This document shows positions 1-11,606 of a stretch of 64,000 bases of DNA, one piece after another. The translations under genes were made by a program, and so were the position numbers. Source of the stretch: Mangifera indica (lineage: Eukaryota; Streptophyta; Magnoliopsida; Sapindales; Anacardiaceae); the NCBI RefSeq assembly GCF_011075055.1, contig NC_058154.1, forward strand, positions 10,176,475 through 10,240,474, in the 5' to 3' direction. The notes below the pieces were generated by a model. It saw only the letters and a program-made list of their open reading frames with translations. It searched no databases and was not told where the DNA came from. Within the stretch, counting starts at the first letter, position 1; each line of letters opens with the position of its first letter.

Positions 1-1763
1 GCTATATTGAAGAACAGGTGTTTGAATAAAGAAAAGGTAAGTTTTTGGTTAGAATGGAAGGTAGCTTTTGGCATAGGGTACTTTCATTGAACACCACACA
101 AGTGGGGAAGAGAATTTAAGATGGCTCTCTAGTTTTATGTCAGATTGTTTTGGGGCTAGGCTCTAGTTTGAAGACTCAAAATGTCCAAACAGATTTTTCC
201 AATGGGAATTCCTTTAAAGTTGGTATGTTTTTAATGAAAGCTACAATGAGGGAACCAAATGTTTCCATATATGTACTAGAATGTGAAAGTTCATCACAAC
301 TACAATTTTGACTGGACATTATAAAATCTGTCTTGAAGAAGAATTAAAAATCATGTGACTGATGAAAATGGAGCCTTATTATTAACATGTAATTGCAGAA
401 ACTGAACTGTTCACTACGATATTGTAATGTTTTAATGACCAAATCAGGCCTTACCCCAATCAAGGTCCTGCTCTAGTTTAGTGTCAGTCCAACCAGTCCA
501 ATCAACGGTTAAACCAGTGAAATCATATCAAAAAGTGAAAAACCCAAATCTTCATCTTTTCAATCTGATCCCCAATTCTTCACAACCAAACTCTCATCTC
601 CACACTCAACAAAACCTAACCCTCACTCCTTCATTAACAACACCCATGATTATGGTTTCCTCTTCAACAAGTTTCTTCTAGTCATAGCGGCAAAGTCCTC
701 CAATTCAATGATGCATCTTTGCTATCACCGCTTCCTCTCAAATTTCATTATCTTGAGTTTTACTCTTTCTTCTCTGATGATTGCAATAGTGTGAAGTTGA
801 TTTTTGGAAGAAAAGAAGAGGTAAAAGGTAAATGTTGAATAAGTCAAAAGGAGAAGGAGTTAGAATTCATGTGTGTTATCAAATGGTTGTGGAACAAAGG
901 AGAGAACCATTGAGTAATTTGAACTCTAGGAACACGGGAGTGTAGTGGCTATTATTTAATGTCGAGATTCCAACGAGGAATCAAAAATTTGTCACAATGG
1001 ATTCAAATTTTTGATAGTAGTCAAAGTTAAAAATGTGTTATGTCGATCGATTCAATCGCTTTGACTTGTGTTTGAATAGGGAACTGACACAACTCGGCCG
1101 GTTCAAGCATAGATCAAAACTATTCAAACACTAAAGACAATTTTTTGCTAATATAGAATTGCCAAAGGCCTCAGATCTTTATCGAACAAGTTCAATTGGC
1201 CCGTCTCATCTGAGTTTACCATGCTACATTGTACACAAAGAATACAAAAATACCGAAGATCTTGATATATTTGTAAGTTGAAGTTGAAATGTAAGGAATA
1301 TTAGCTCAAGTGAAACCATATGTTGGCTTCTTATAATGCAATTTGGAACATTTTATAGGAAATGCTTTAGATGACTACCTATAGTGAATCAGTGCCGTCC
1401 ATGACTATTTTATTGAGCTACACGACATTTTCTAAAAGCAATTGGAACTCCAGATCATAACTTTGATTTTTTATCGCTGCCCCATACGCCACAGCAAATA
1501 TATAAACATATATATATATAGGCAAATGGGTTGAATGCATGGTCTTAGTTAACAGTTGTTGGGAATGAGAAATTGATGCATACCAACCTGAAATTTGCCT
1601 TCTATGTCATCATCAACTACTCCCACAAAAGATAATGTTATCTCTTTTACTTTTGCCAAGTCCACTTTGAAGTTCATTCTTTGTTCAGACTTTTATTATT
1701 ATTGACATCTTGATCAAAGATTAGACTGACCTACAATCTTGTGTGGTGAGAAATAGAAATAGA
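1..1763. other. 5' intergenic region, no gene recognised
   Basis: I see no convincing coding exon. The only open frame (481-681) is short and low-complexity. A short TA run lies near 1508. From about 1590 the sequence probably includes the promoter and leader of the DUF599 gene that starts at 1764. Confidence 0.5.
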
Positions 1764-2652
1764 ATGGTTTGGAGGAAGGAATACCTGGATGTAGCCTTAG
1801 TCCCAAGTGGATTACTGATCATGGTTTGTTATCATCTCTACCTTCTCTACAGATGCCTGAAATTTCCTGAGAAGACAGTTATTGGTTATGAGAATCACTG
1901 CAGAAAAGCTTGGGTTGAAAAAATGGTACAGGTAGATATTCCCCCTTTTCATATAACTTTACTAAAATCATATAAAATTTGGCTTAACCATTCTATACAA
2001 TCAAATCTGTTTTTCGCAGATTGAGGCTACGGATAGAGGTTTTGCACTAGGAGTCATCAATGGTACAATTTCAGCATCAACTTTCCTGGCCTCGACATCT
2101 CTCGCTCTGAGCTCTCTGATTGGAGCATGGAACGGCAGCTCTTCAAATAACATCTTCACAAATATTCTTATCTATGGCGACACAAGCTCATCCATTGTTA
2201 CTATCAAATATATCAGCCTTAATATTTGCTTCTTGTTGGCTTTCGTTTGTTTTCTTCAATGTGTAAGATGCTTTGTCCATGCAAATTTCCTTATCAGCAT
2301 GCCAAACACAGATATTCCTGTGACGTATGCACAGAAGGCAGTGATAAGAGGAAGCATTTTCTGGTCAATTGGATTGCGAGCAATCTACTTTGCCACTACT
2401 TCGCTAATGTGGATTTTTGGTCCAATACCAATGTTGGCAGCTTCTGTAATTATGGTGATTGTTCTGCACATTCTTGACTCAAATTCTAATCCATTGCACC
2501 CGTTTGAACCTGCCAAGAATCCTAACCCATTCAAGAGGATTGGTGAGGAAGTTACTACAGTTGCAAGGGTTCTTGAACTCCATGAGATGGTGCCAGGTAA
2601 TGGAAGCAACACTCCGGATATGATCAGCAATAATAATCACCTTCAAGAATGA
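1764..2652 (+). CDS. DUF599 family membrane protein (two exons)
   Basis: The coding exons are 1764-1931 and 2020-2652. They are joined in phase 0 across an 88-bp intron (GTAGATATT at the donor, TTTTTCGCAG at the acceptor). The product is 266 residues. I chose the ATG at 1764 because the first residues, MVWRKEYLDVALVP, match the usual start of DUF599 proteins; the open frame reaches further upstream only through GTG codons. Four hydrophobic segments are visible: one near residues 10-30, one just after the exon junction, and two in the second half (the CFLLAFVCFLQC segment and the IYFATTSLMWIFGPIPMLAA segment). The hydrophilic C-terminus is about 60 residues. The family is a plant membrane-protein family of unknown biochemical role, so no function is assigned. 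The frame has no breaks. Confidence 0.85.
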
Positions 2653-2779
2653 CCAAAGATACAAAGAGTTGGAATTTTAACATCTTGAGAGTTCCAAAAG
2701 CAAGAAAACTAGACGAGAAAAAAAAGCATGTAGAAAATAGCTAATTCCCAGAAATGGGTTAAAATTCAGATGCACTCAC

Positions 2780-2928
2780 CAGTTTTCTGCTCAGATTCTC
2801 TGCAAATTCCCTGGTCCTTCATATACAATTTTGCAGCCAACAGGTTATCAGTTGACAATGTGTCTAAATGAACCGTGCTAGGAATGTATGAACTAAACTC
2901 CTTGAGCACCCAGTCAATTACATGATAT
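2780..2928 (-). other. Orphan exon-like open segment
   Basis: On the minus strand a 149-bp open stretch is bounded by an acceptor (TTCCAG before 2928) and a strong donor (G|GTGAGTGC after 2780). It translates without a stop to a globular-looking peptide that includes YHVIDWVLKEFSSYIP and LLAAKLYMKDQGI. I do not recognise the family. No partner exon with matching phase was found nearby. It may be a remnant exon of a lost gene or part of an unannotated transcript downstream of the DUF3082-type gene. Confidence 0.3.
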
Positions 2929-3215
2929 CTGGAAGATGTATCTCAATTTTTTTTAAATATTTTCCCAGGTTAAGCAGTTTTAGCCAAGCCAATATTATTC
3001 AAAGTTGTCTCCAGGTCATATCATGCTATAAACCAACCCATTTTCTACAATTATATGCTAACAACTGCATAAAGGATGAAGTGCAATGAGATCGACAGAA
3101 AAGTTCATATATGAAATGCAATACAACGAAAAATAATAATTTCATTCATTTTTTCTTCTGTACAAATGAGCACATAAAAATCTTTCCTCCACACTGCTTT
3201 TGGTTTTACCATCCT

Positions 3216-3980
3216 TTATTGTGTATTACCTGAACTTTGATTCTCCTTGCTGCTATTTAATTCTGTGGGACTCTCAGCTGTCGAATTCAGAGAGCCTGAT
3301 ATATGTTCACCTTTATTCTCAGTATCTTTGCCACCAGAATCTTCTGTGAAGGAATTAATGGTAAGCTGGAGGCTACAAAGGAGTACACCAATAGAGTTGA
3401 TGCTGAAAACAAATGTCAAAAGGTAGCACAATCCATTTATGATTGTCCTAAAATTATGATACAAGATTAGTAATTGTATGAAGAAAAGGATTCATGACTT
3501 CATTAGATGCGATTATAGTTAGGTGTTTAGAAGGATACTAGTAATAAAAGCTACCTTATGGTTATTGTTATCTGCCACACCTGAAAAGAAAAAATACAAA
3601 TTTAGTGAAATCGATGATGCTATCTGAAAGACTTCTGATGATGCATCAAGCTCAAAGTTTTGATAAAACAGGAAGGCAACAAAACAAGCTGAAAACAAAC
3701 ACCACTAATGGTTGAAGAAATTATTCCAAAGAAGTATGAAAGAGAATTTTGAAGGACAAACCGAGATATTATCTGAAATTGTCTGGTGATTGAGAGCTGC
3801 CTCAATAATTGTGGTGTACTCATAAAGAATGAGGGAAATAACACCAGCTGTTAATCCACCCAACAATGCCTGGGCAGGTGAAGGTGGGGACTTAGCTTCA
3901 ACTGAAGCTGATCCCAATACTTTCAAGTTATCTAATGCCTCCTCCTTCAATGATTTCTTTGCCCCAGAAGACCTCAATTT
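3216..3980 (-). CDS. DUF3082-type protein, 5' end unresolved
   Basis: Three exons join cleanly on the minus strand: 3762-3980 (73 codons), 3555-3580 (26 bp) and 3216-3447 (ending in TAA). All junctions are GT-AG and the phases agree. The peptide contains EEALDNLKVLGSASVEAKSP, SPAQALLGGLTAGVISLILY and TIINGLCYLLTFVFSINSIG. I recognise this as the DUF3082 domain of plastid and cyanobacterial membrane proteins; two hydrophobic segments are visible. A further exon ending at 4502 (reading RRRAKRAKEL, in phase) probably precedes it. It has no in-frame ATG, but an acceptor-like site (TTCTTCTTAG) lies just upstream of it. A transit-peptide exon was not found. Several residues at positions I expect to be conserved look altered, for example Trp before QITITI. 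It could be a diverging gene or a 5'-truncated copy. Function unknown. Confidence 0.5.
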
Positions 3981-4740
3981 CTAGACCAGAAAATCCCTTC
4001 TGTCAAAATCCAAATCAAGTAATACTAACACATAATGAGTAGTGAAAAAGAGCAATTGAAACTTTTCACTCAAACTATGAATTAAGTTATGATCGAACAT
4101 GATGATTGATGCATGTAGCATTCAACAAAGAAGTAAAATCAATAAACATAAAACACCAGAAAATGATTCACTAAGCTGTAGCAAAACAACAGATAAAAAT
4201 GTAAAATTAGGCAAGAATATTTAAATATGGAGAAAAGAACAAATGTTATGAATTCATCAATCCGACAATCTCCGCACCCGATTAAACAAAACAAAGTTTC
4301 TCATATAAAGCATATAATACACAAAATATCCTAAACTAATAAACAGAAATCAATTCATCAACTATCATTACAGAGCATATTTATAATTCAGAGTAACACT
4401 AAATAAATTCATCACATTGTAATCAAATTATGACAACAACTGAATGCTAAAAAGAAATTAAGGCAGAAATAACTGAAGTTTACAAAGTTAATGAGCAAAA
4501 CCAGTTCTTTAGCACGCTTAGCTCGGCGTCTAAGAGAGCGACAGAGGAGGACATGATCCGATTCTGGGTCTGGGTTTGGGCAGCACTAAGAAGAAAAATG
4601 ATGGGTTTGAAGAGACAGTCTGGCTTTTGAGGAAGGCGACTGGGCAAGAAAGGAAAGGACGAAGTAACGAAATAATACTCTGTTTATTATCTTGTTTTGT
4701 TTTTGTTGCCATGACTACAATGAACGTTTGATTCAATAAG

Positions 4741-5165
4741 AATGAAAGCTATTTTTTAGTTTTTATATTATTTTATTTAATTTATAAATAATAAAATATT
4801 TATTAATTATGATATGATAAATAATATAAGAAATAATCTAATTATTATTTTTATTTTAGATATTAAAAATTATTAAAGTAATTTTTATTTATTAATTTTT
4901 TTAAGACAAAAATAATAACATTTTCAATTATTATAACAAATCATATAAAAATATTTTAAAATAATTATATCTAAAGATATTTAAATAAAATAATATATAA
5001 ATATTTTTTTATTATATTTAACTAAATACAATAATTATTTATATCTACATAATTTTATCAAATATAATAATAATTTATATAAAATAATCATTAAAATAAT
5101 TTATTTTTAAAATAATCTTTTAACTTTAATAATAAATTATTTTTTAAATCAAACACCTCTTTAAG
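4741..5165. repeat. AT-rich dispersed repeat, copy 1
   Basis: This almost pure A/T block ends with TTAAATCAAACACCTCTTTAA. The same string of words (TTATTAATTTTTTAAGAC, then ATAACAAATCATATAAAAAT, then TCAAACAC) recurs in the same orientation near 24175-24475, 48225-48735 and 53160-53580. That marks an interspersed, probably MITE-like family rather than random AT-rich DNA. It lies directly upstream of the DUF3082-type gene. Confidence 0.55.
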
Positions 5166-5274
5166 ACTTTATCTTTATTCTTTTTATGTGATGAACGAAG
5201 GATTTAAGAGATAAAAAACACTTGAATAGGAATAAATTGCACAGGGTAATTTGAAATTAATGATATTTTGGATC

Positions 5275-5282
5275 ATCCCCCT
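5275..5282. repeat. Left target-site duplication of hAT element
   Basis: ATCCCCCT, identical to 8447-8454. Eight bases is the diagnostic hAT duplication length. Confidence 0.85.
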
Positions 5283-8200
5283 TAGATTTAGCCACGGGCC
5301 GATTTGGCCTATAAATCGGACCGAAACCAGCCTGGATAAAATTGGAACCGGAACCGGCAAACCCAAAACCAGACTGAACCAGAATCGAAACTGAATTTTA
5401 ACGATTCGGTTCTGGTTTACATAAATTTGAACCGTGAAACCATCGGTTCACATCCGATTTATGAACCAACATGTAAACTGGTGGTTTATTATGTTGAACC
5501 GAAAAATTTTGAATTTTTTTTGAATTTTTTGAATTTTTTTAAATTTATTTAAACAGCCAACGGTTCCCTACTCAGGGAATCGTTGGCTTGCTGAAGCCTG
5601 AAGGAGAAATTGTAGGGGACCGTTGGTCCCCTGCAATTTTTAAAATAGCAATTCACCCCCCTATTTTTTAATTTTTTTCAAAAAAAAATTTTCCTATATA
5701 TACCCATTCAAATTTCATTCTCTCAAATTTCAATCTCCTCACTCTCTCACTCAATCTTTCAAACTCTCATTCTCATTCTTTCAACTCTTAATACTCTCTC
5801 AATATTTCAATTCAATCAAATTCTCTTAAATTTAATTAAATTCTTTTTTAATTTTTTATTAATTTCAATTTCTATTTTTATTATACAATTCATAATTAAT
5901 TATAGAATTTATTTTATTTATTATTTATTTATTATCTTTTATAATTAATCATATAATTTATTTATATAATTAATTTTATTTATTATAAAAAAATGACAAG
6001 TAGTAGAAATTCTTTCGATAATAGAAGATTTGATCAATATTCACATATATCAAATGTGAATGAAAATTAATTTATAGATGATTTTTCAACACAAGAAAGT
6101 GAAAGTCAATATGAAGAGGTGAATCAACAACAACAACAGATAGAGATGGAACAACACTCTCAAAAAATTCCTACATCCGATATTTTCAAGATTCATTTCA
6201 AGAAAATACAAAAAGAAGATGGTAATTTCAATGTTGCTTGCAATTATTGTAGGCAAATTTATAAATTCAAATAAGGAGGTAGATACGAGACATTCAAAAG
6301 GCACTTGGAGTCAAAGCATCAGAAAAAAATGGGGTAAAGCCGAGGCCAAACACAAATAACTAGGTATGGTTTTACACACAAATCTTTATTTATGTATAGT
6401 GATCATAAAAGTAAAGAAGAATTTACAAAAATGGTAGCAATAGATCATTTAGCATTTAGTTTTGGTGAAAATTTAGGTTTTAATAATTATTGTAAAACTG
6501 CATTAAATCCTGCATATAAAACTATTCCAAGAAATACATTAAAAAGAACATTATTTAGTTTATACAAAAAACAAAAAAAGAATTAATTCAATTTTTTACA
6601 AATTTTAGTGGGCGTGTATCTATATGTAGTGATATTTGAAGTGACCATTGACAAGTTCACTCTTATATGGATATAACTTGTCATTGGATAGATGACAATT
6701 TTCTATTACAAAAAAGAATTTTATCATTTAGGGTGTTTGATGAACGACATACGACCGATAATATTTATAAAATAATTAAAGGAATATTAAAAGAAGATAA
6801 ATTACTTTATAAAATTTTTTCAATTTCATTTGATAATACATGTTTAAATACTGCCCCAATAAATGATTTAATTAATTTTTGCAAACCTAATTTAGGTCAT
6901 AGATTTTTTCATATTAGATGTGCATGTCATGTATTAAATTTATGTGTACAAGATGGTTTACACTGTCGTAATAATTTTCTTAGTCCAATAAAAACAACAA
7001 TTTCATTTTTATGGACACATCCCCAAACTATGAAAGAATGGGGTAAATTTTGTAAACAACATAATAACAGACCAAAAAGATTTTTTAAAGACATACCGAC
7101 TCGTTGGAATTCAACATATGAATTACTCAACGAGTCTTTTGATTATAGGGATTTATTATGCTCATTTATTTCGTAATATATGCCACAAGTTACATTATAT
7201 CCCCAACATTGGGATATTTGTAAAAAAAATTTAAATGTATTAAGAAATTTTAATAATACAACATATACTTTAAGTGAGGTTTATTATCTCACTTCTCATT
7301 TATTTTTAAATGAAGCTGTTAATATTATCGGAGTTTTACAAGAAGCCAAACAAGATATTATTCTACAAGAAGCTATTTTTTTAATGAAAACAAAATGGTT
7401 AAGTTACTATAAAACAATTCCAAAACTTTTTCTTGTTGCATGTTTTTTTGATCATAGATTTAAATTAGATGGTGGCACAGATTATTTGACATTATATTAT
7501 GAATATTTGCAATTAGATGAAGTTAATATTCCATTAACTATAACTAATATTATGAATTTAATTAAAGAAATTTATGCTGAATATTCATTAATTTATGGTG
7601 GTTCTTCTTCCTCTCTACCACTTATTGCCCCATTATCAACCCAAAATACGAGTTATGGTAATCGTATTATGATGCAAAGGGGCAAAAAACCAAGAGAAAC
7701 ATTAGGCTCCACCTCGGAGCTTGATATTTATTTAACTATTATTTTTTAGTTTGATGACAGTAATATAGGTAAAGACTTTCCAGTTTTAAAATGGTGGAGT
7801 CGACATGCATCAACTTTTCCTACATTAGCAGCTATTGCTAAACAAGTTCTGGCAGCACCAGTATCAACTGTAGCAGTAGAACAAGCTTTTAGTCAAGGAG
7901 GTAATATATTGGATGAGAGACGATCAAGTTTGGCTCCCGAATCTATTGAAACCCAAGTATGCGTAAACGATTGGACAAGAGCTGAATTACGCCAACAAGA
8001 AATAAAAGTGGACTTCAATGAAGAATCGTTTCATTTAACTACGAATAGTTCGATGACGGAAAATAATACTCAAGATAGTGAAGGTGAATGATAAGGTAAG
8101 GGAGTACTGTCAACTATTAGATATGCAAAGGTAAAAGAACTACGTAGACTTTGATTCTTCTAAACCCCAAGAAGATACGTAGAAAGCTTAATTGAAAAAT

Positions 8201-8446
8201 TAAGTCCAAGCCTTTCTTTTAATTTTCAATTATTGTAATTAATAATTTAAAAATTAAATCAAGATCATGTATTAAAATTGACGGTTCAATGTCAGTTTCG
8301 AATTGAAACCGTTGGTTCTGAACTGGGGCCATGAACCGAAAACGTCGATTCTGAACCGTGGATGAACCATCCTATTACGGTTTCGGTTTAGGGTCCTTAT
8401 TTTTTCAAACCGTGAACCGTCGGTTCATGAACCGTGGCCAGGTCTA
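5283..8446 (+). mobile_element. hAT superfamily DNA transposon, complete ends, decayed transposase
   Basis: The element is 3164 bp and is flanked by a perfect 8-bp duplication (ATCCCCCT at 5275-5282 and 8447-8454). Its ends are imperfect terminal inverted repeats: TAGATTTAGCCACGGGCC on the left, and TAGACCTGGCCACGGTTC when the right end is read inward (13 of 18 match). Both subterminal regions are loaded with GAACCGT/ACGGTTC words, a common hAT trait. The interior encodes a broken transposase in the same orientation, described separately. A second, partial copy of the right end starts at 54730. Confidence 0.9.
5993..8091 (+). pseudogene. hAT transposase pseudogene (BED finger and hAT dimerisation region)
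   Basis: Starting from ATG 5993, the reading frame carries a BED-type zinc finger (CNYC, then HLESKH). It then carries the transposase core (DITCHWIDD, HIRCACHVLNLCVQDGL, DIPTRWNSTYELL) and the C-terminal dimerisation block (APVSTVAVEQAFSQGG, then RRSSLAPESIETQVCV). In-frame stops occur at 6068, 6272, 6335 and 6584. A frame change occurs before 6667, and further stops lie at 7174 and 7747. The protein resembles plant RICESLEEPER-like hAT proteins. It cannot make a full transposase as it stands, so the element would need help from elsewhere to move. Confidence 0.9.
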
Positions 8447-8454
8447 ATCCCCCT
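8447..8454. repeat. Right target-site duplication of hAT element
   Basis: ATCCCCCT, identical to 5275-5282. Confidence 0.85.
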
Positions 8455-8596
8455 CCTTGGGAAAGAATAACAATGGTAGTGTATTTTTCAAAATGTGATT
8501 GCTTAAGTTTTGCTTTGTCAAGTTGCGAAATAGGCCTCTTTGTTTGCCTCGTGTATATATGCGCATTGTTGAACACCACATGCCACATTTTCGAAA

Positions 8597-9286
8597 GGTC
8601 AAAGGACTATTTCCCACCCAAAGTATGCTATTATCTTAAAGTTTCCTCCATTAACTTTGAAAATCTCATTTACCTACTCATGAATGGTTAAAATTAACGA
8701 AGTCGTAACCCTTTAAAATTTTATTTCTTTCTCTCCCCCTCAACCCTTAAAACTAACCATTTTTCCTTAAGCCAAGTTTTATTCCCTAGGGTTTAGCTTT
8801 CAATCTCCGATGCCAAATCCCAGAAGAAGACGTCTAGGAAGACGAGGCCATCGTTTTCGTCTGGGAAGATGAAGAGCTTCATCTCCCGACAAAGCTTTTC
8901 AACTTTCCAGACCAGATTTTGATCTACCAGCATTTCAGAGGAGAAAAGAGAAACCGTTAGAGCATGATGATGCCTCTGGAAAGCTTCGTCATTTGCGATG
9001 GCATCGAATTTGGCACCGGGGATTGAAAGCTAAACCTTAAGGGGGGGGGGGGGGAGAATATTATTTTTTAAAACTTGGCCTAGGGGGAAATGGTTAGTTT
9101 TTAGGGGTTGGAGGGAAAACCTAGATTAAATTTTAATTTATTTTTAATATTATAGATAAAATGAAGATTTTGCTTTTTTAAACCGTTAATTTTAATAGCT
9201 CATGGGTGGGTAAATGAGATTTTCATAATTAACGGGTGAAAAGTTGAGATTACAACATACTTTGGGTGGGAAATAGTCCTTTGGCC
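8597..9286. mobile_element. Mutator-like non-autonomous element with long inverted repeats
   Basis: The left end GGTCAAAGGACTATTTCCCA is mirrored at the right end near 9267-9286. The inverted similarity runs well over 100 bp inward and resumes around GGTTTAGCTTTCAATC. Flanking 9-bp sequences TTTTCGAAA (8588-8596) and TTTTAGAAA (9287-9295) differ at one base, which fits a Mutator-type 9-bp target duplication. The GC-richer centre (about 8820-9010) has no coding frame I recognise. A run of 14 or more G lies near 9040. The second copy is at 55231-55916. Confidence 0.75.
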
Positions 9287-9475
9287 TTTTAGAAAATATT
9301 TTACACGTTATGGTTAGAATATTACGAGTATGAGTTATCACCGGATATTGTAAATACATAAGAATTATCTTGTCCCTAAAGCCAGTCTAGACTCATTAGT
9401 ACATAGGGATGCTACACCCTTAAGACATAGATGGGGTTTCAAAATGCCTAACATACTTGCGGTGAGGAGTGTTTC
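9287..9475. other. Short spacer between two mobile elements
   Basis: No gene is seen. It could be leftover internal sequence of the LTR element that follows, but there is no clear polypurine tract to support that. Confidence 0.3.
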
Positions 9476-11073
9476 TGTTAGTGTATGTCCTAGAAATTAT
9501 TTGCGTTGTTAGTTGTAGGTACTTTATTTGAATAATTTATTAATAAAAAATAATTATTTTTTTTATATACATAAACTGTTTTCTTTATTTTGCAATAATA
9601 TGAAGTATATGTATGAATTGTCTGAATGACTCATTTAATATAAATTGAATTATTGAATTATTCCCTATAGATATGATATAACTAAGATAATTATATCACA
9701 TAGTAGACATATTAAATATCTCCGTTGAATGTCATGGATGATATTAGTGCGGATGATCATGATGGTCATGTCATTAGGGTGTTAGTATGGATTAACAGTT
9801 AGAGAATCATTTTTCGAATATGACTAATAACGATAAATCACATGCTCATTAAATCATAGTCAATGACTTATCGTAAGATCGCAGTAGTGTACAAAGTAAT
9901 CTTTTGACCTAAGACATTATGATCAGATCTGATACGAATATATATATGTAGAGAGAGAGAGAGAGAGAGAGAGATTAACCACATTTCGTAAGACAAACCA
10001 TACTGGTCATGTGTTATTTGTATGTAGAGAAAAATGATGGTCAAGATGAAATCCATTAACTAGGAAAGTATTAGGTTCTAAATATTCGTTGATTCGATTC
10101 GGATCTGAGTTTTGAAGTGAACATTGATAAATATTAGAAATCAAATCTTTAGCCGAAGTATAATATAAGTCATATAAATGATGTTCATTATGACACATTC
10201 TAAATATTTAAATCGATAATTTGTAAAAAGTTAAAATTAGGATTTTGACAATCCATGAGTCTGAAATCGATCTAGATTGAATAACAGAATGAATATTATC
10301 TACATGGAACATACGATTGGAGATTTTAGGTTCGATGAAGTATTTATTTATCATGGTTTAAATGTTATGACACACTGTTAGATGTTTACCATAGTCATTG
10401 AGTTTTTAGATACACTTTTGAATTGTCTAAAAAGGGACTCACGACTATACTATGAAACCCACCCTAAAGGATCATACCGATAAATCAAGCTTACGAGAGG
10501 AAAAATTAATTATCCAAGGTTGGTTAGCACATTTCGAAGGATAATAAGAATAATATAAAATATTATATGTGTGTAAAGATAACATCTTACAAGTTAATGT
10601 GTTAGTGAGATGAAATTAATATGGTTAAAATATACATATATATGTGTGTGTGTATGTGTGTGTGTGACAAATCTTAACATTTTGGTACGTCAAAAATAAA
10701 ATTTTAGAAAACTATAACTTTCAACCATTATAAAAGAATGAAGTTAATTTATTATAAAAAAGGAGTTATCCATTTTAAACTAAAATTTTCCTACTAAAAT
10801 TGTAAAACTCTCTCCTCTCTCTTTATCTCATAACAATGGATAATCTTTTGACTTGGTGATGAACTTTCTTTGGAACTCTTGTAAGTGAGAGACTCATTTT
10901 ATTATCTTATATCCATATAAGAGACAAAAGAATAGATAAAATTCATACCATTTCTTCCTTTTTGTAAATACATATTTTGAGTCTTTCTCTCTTGACACAT
11001 TTATTTTACATCTATTTTTTTCACCCAATCTTTTAATATCATACCTCGAATATCAATCATTAATCTCCTAACA
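9476..11073. mobile_element. Probable solo LTR (Copia-like)
   Basis: This 1598-bp block starts with TGTTAGTGTATGTCCTAGAA and ends with CTCCTAACA, so the ends form the inverted pair TGTTAG/CTAACA. The opening words resemble plant Copia LTRs. There is no internal gag-pol and no second LTR. The 5-bp flanks (GTTTC and TGGGT) do not match, so a target duplication is not shown. It contains a GA microsatellite at about 9950-9974 and a GT-rich run near 10640. The second copy is at 56106-57697. Confidence 0.5.
9950..9974. repeat. (GA)n microsatellite
   Basis: A pure GA run preceded by a short TATATATG stretch. In the second copy (about 56580-56604) the run is interrupted by an extra A. Confidence 0.8.
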
Positions 11074-11606
11074 TGGGTTACACTTTTTGCATAAAGGCGA
11101 ATGATATCAACCTGGTGTCAATTAAGACTTGAACATCAAACTCCAATTATCTTGACCACTTAGGTGAAGCATTAAATATGAACGTAACGAACCATTTGCG
11201 CCAGACACTGTATGACGAGACTTTCAAGTAGTCTACATGTCAGCAATTTCATTGCATTCGATAGACTCTTTGATAAGGGGCTTGAATGGGGAACTTAGTG
11301 GAAATACATTCCAGAAATTCTGAATTATTTTGAACATCGCCTCTTGTACAAGCAAATCCATTTAGATAGATTAACAACAGTGGAAATTCTGCTTCTAAAC
11401 GTTTAACCCCAAAAGAATAATATAAGCATTTCAGCCATTTGAAATAGAGATTGATAATATGATCCTTATATACAGAGGTAACAAGAACATTAAACAATTC
11501 TCCATCTATAAAGCAATAACCTCAAAAAGATACTTACATAGTGCAGGTTAGTGCCTTTCCAGAAAGGGTCAAAACTTCGAGAAAAAATCTCGGAAAACTA
11601 ACAAAA
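11074..11606. other. 3' flank of the AAA-ATPase gene
   Basis: This lies downstream of the stop codon at 11607-11609 on the minus strand. An 82-codon open frame (11249-11497, minus) has no recognisable domain and is probably 3' UTR or spacer. Confidence 0.4.

Noticed and set aside
8434..8691. 85-codon plus-strand frame (and its copy at 55068-55316)
   Set aside because: It spans the boundary of the hAT element, its target duplication and the next element's end, so it is accidental.
11249..11497. 82-codon minus-strand frame just downstream of the BRP1-like stop codon
   Set aside because: The BRP1-like protein already ends in a family-like C-terminus at 11607; this is more likely 3' UTR.
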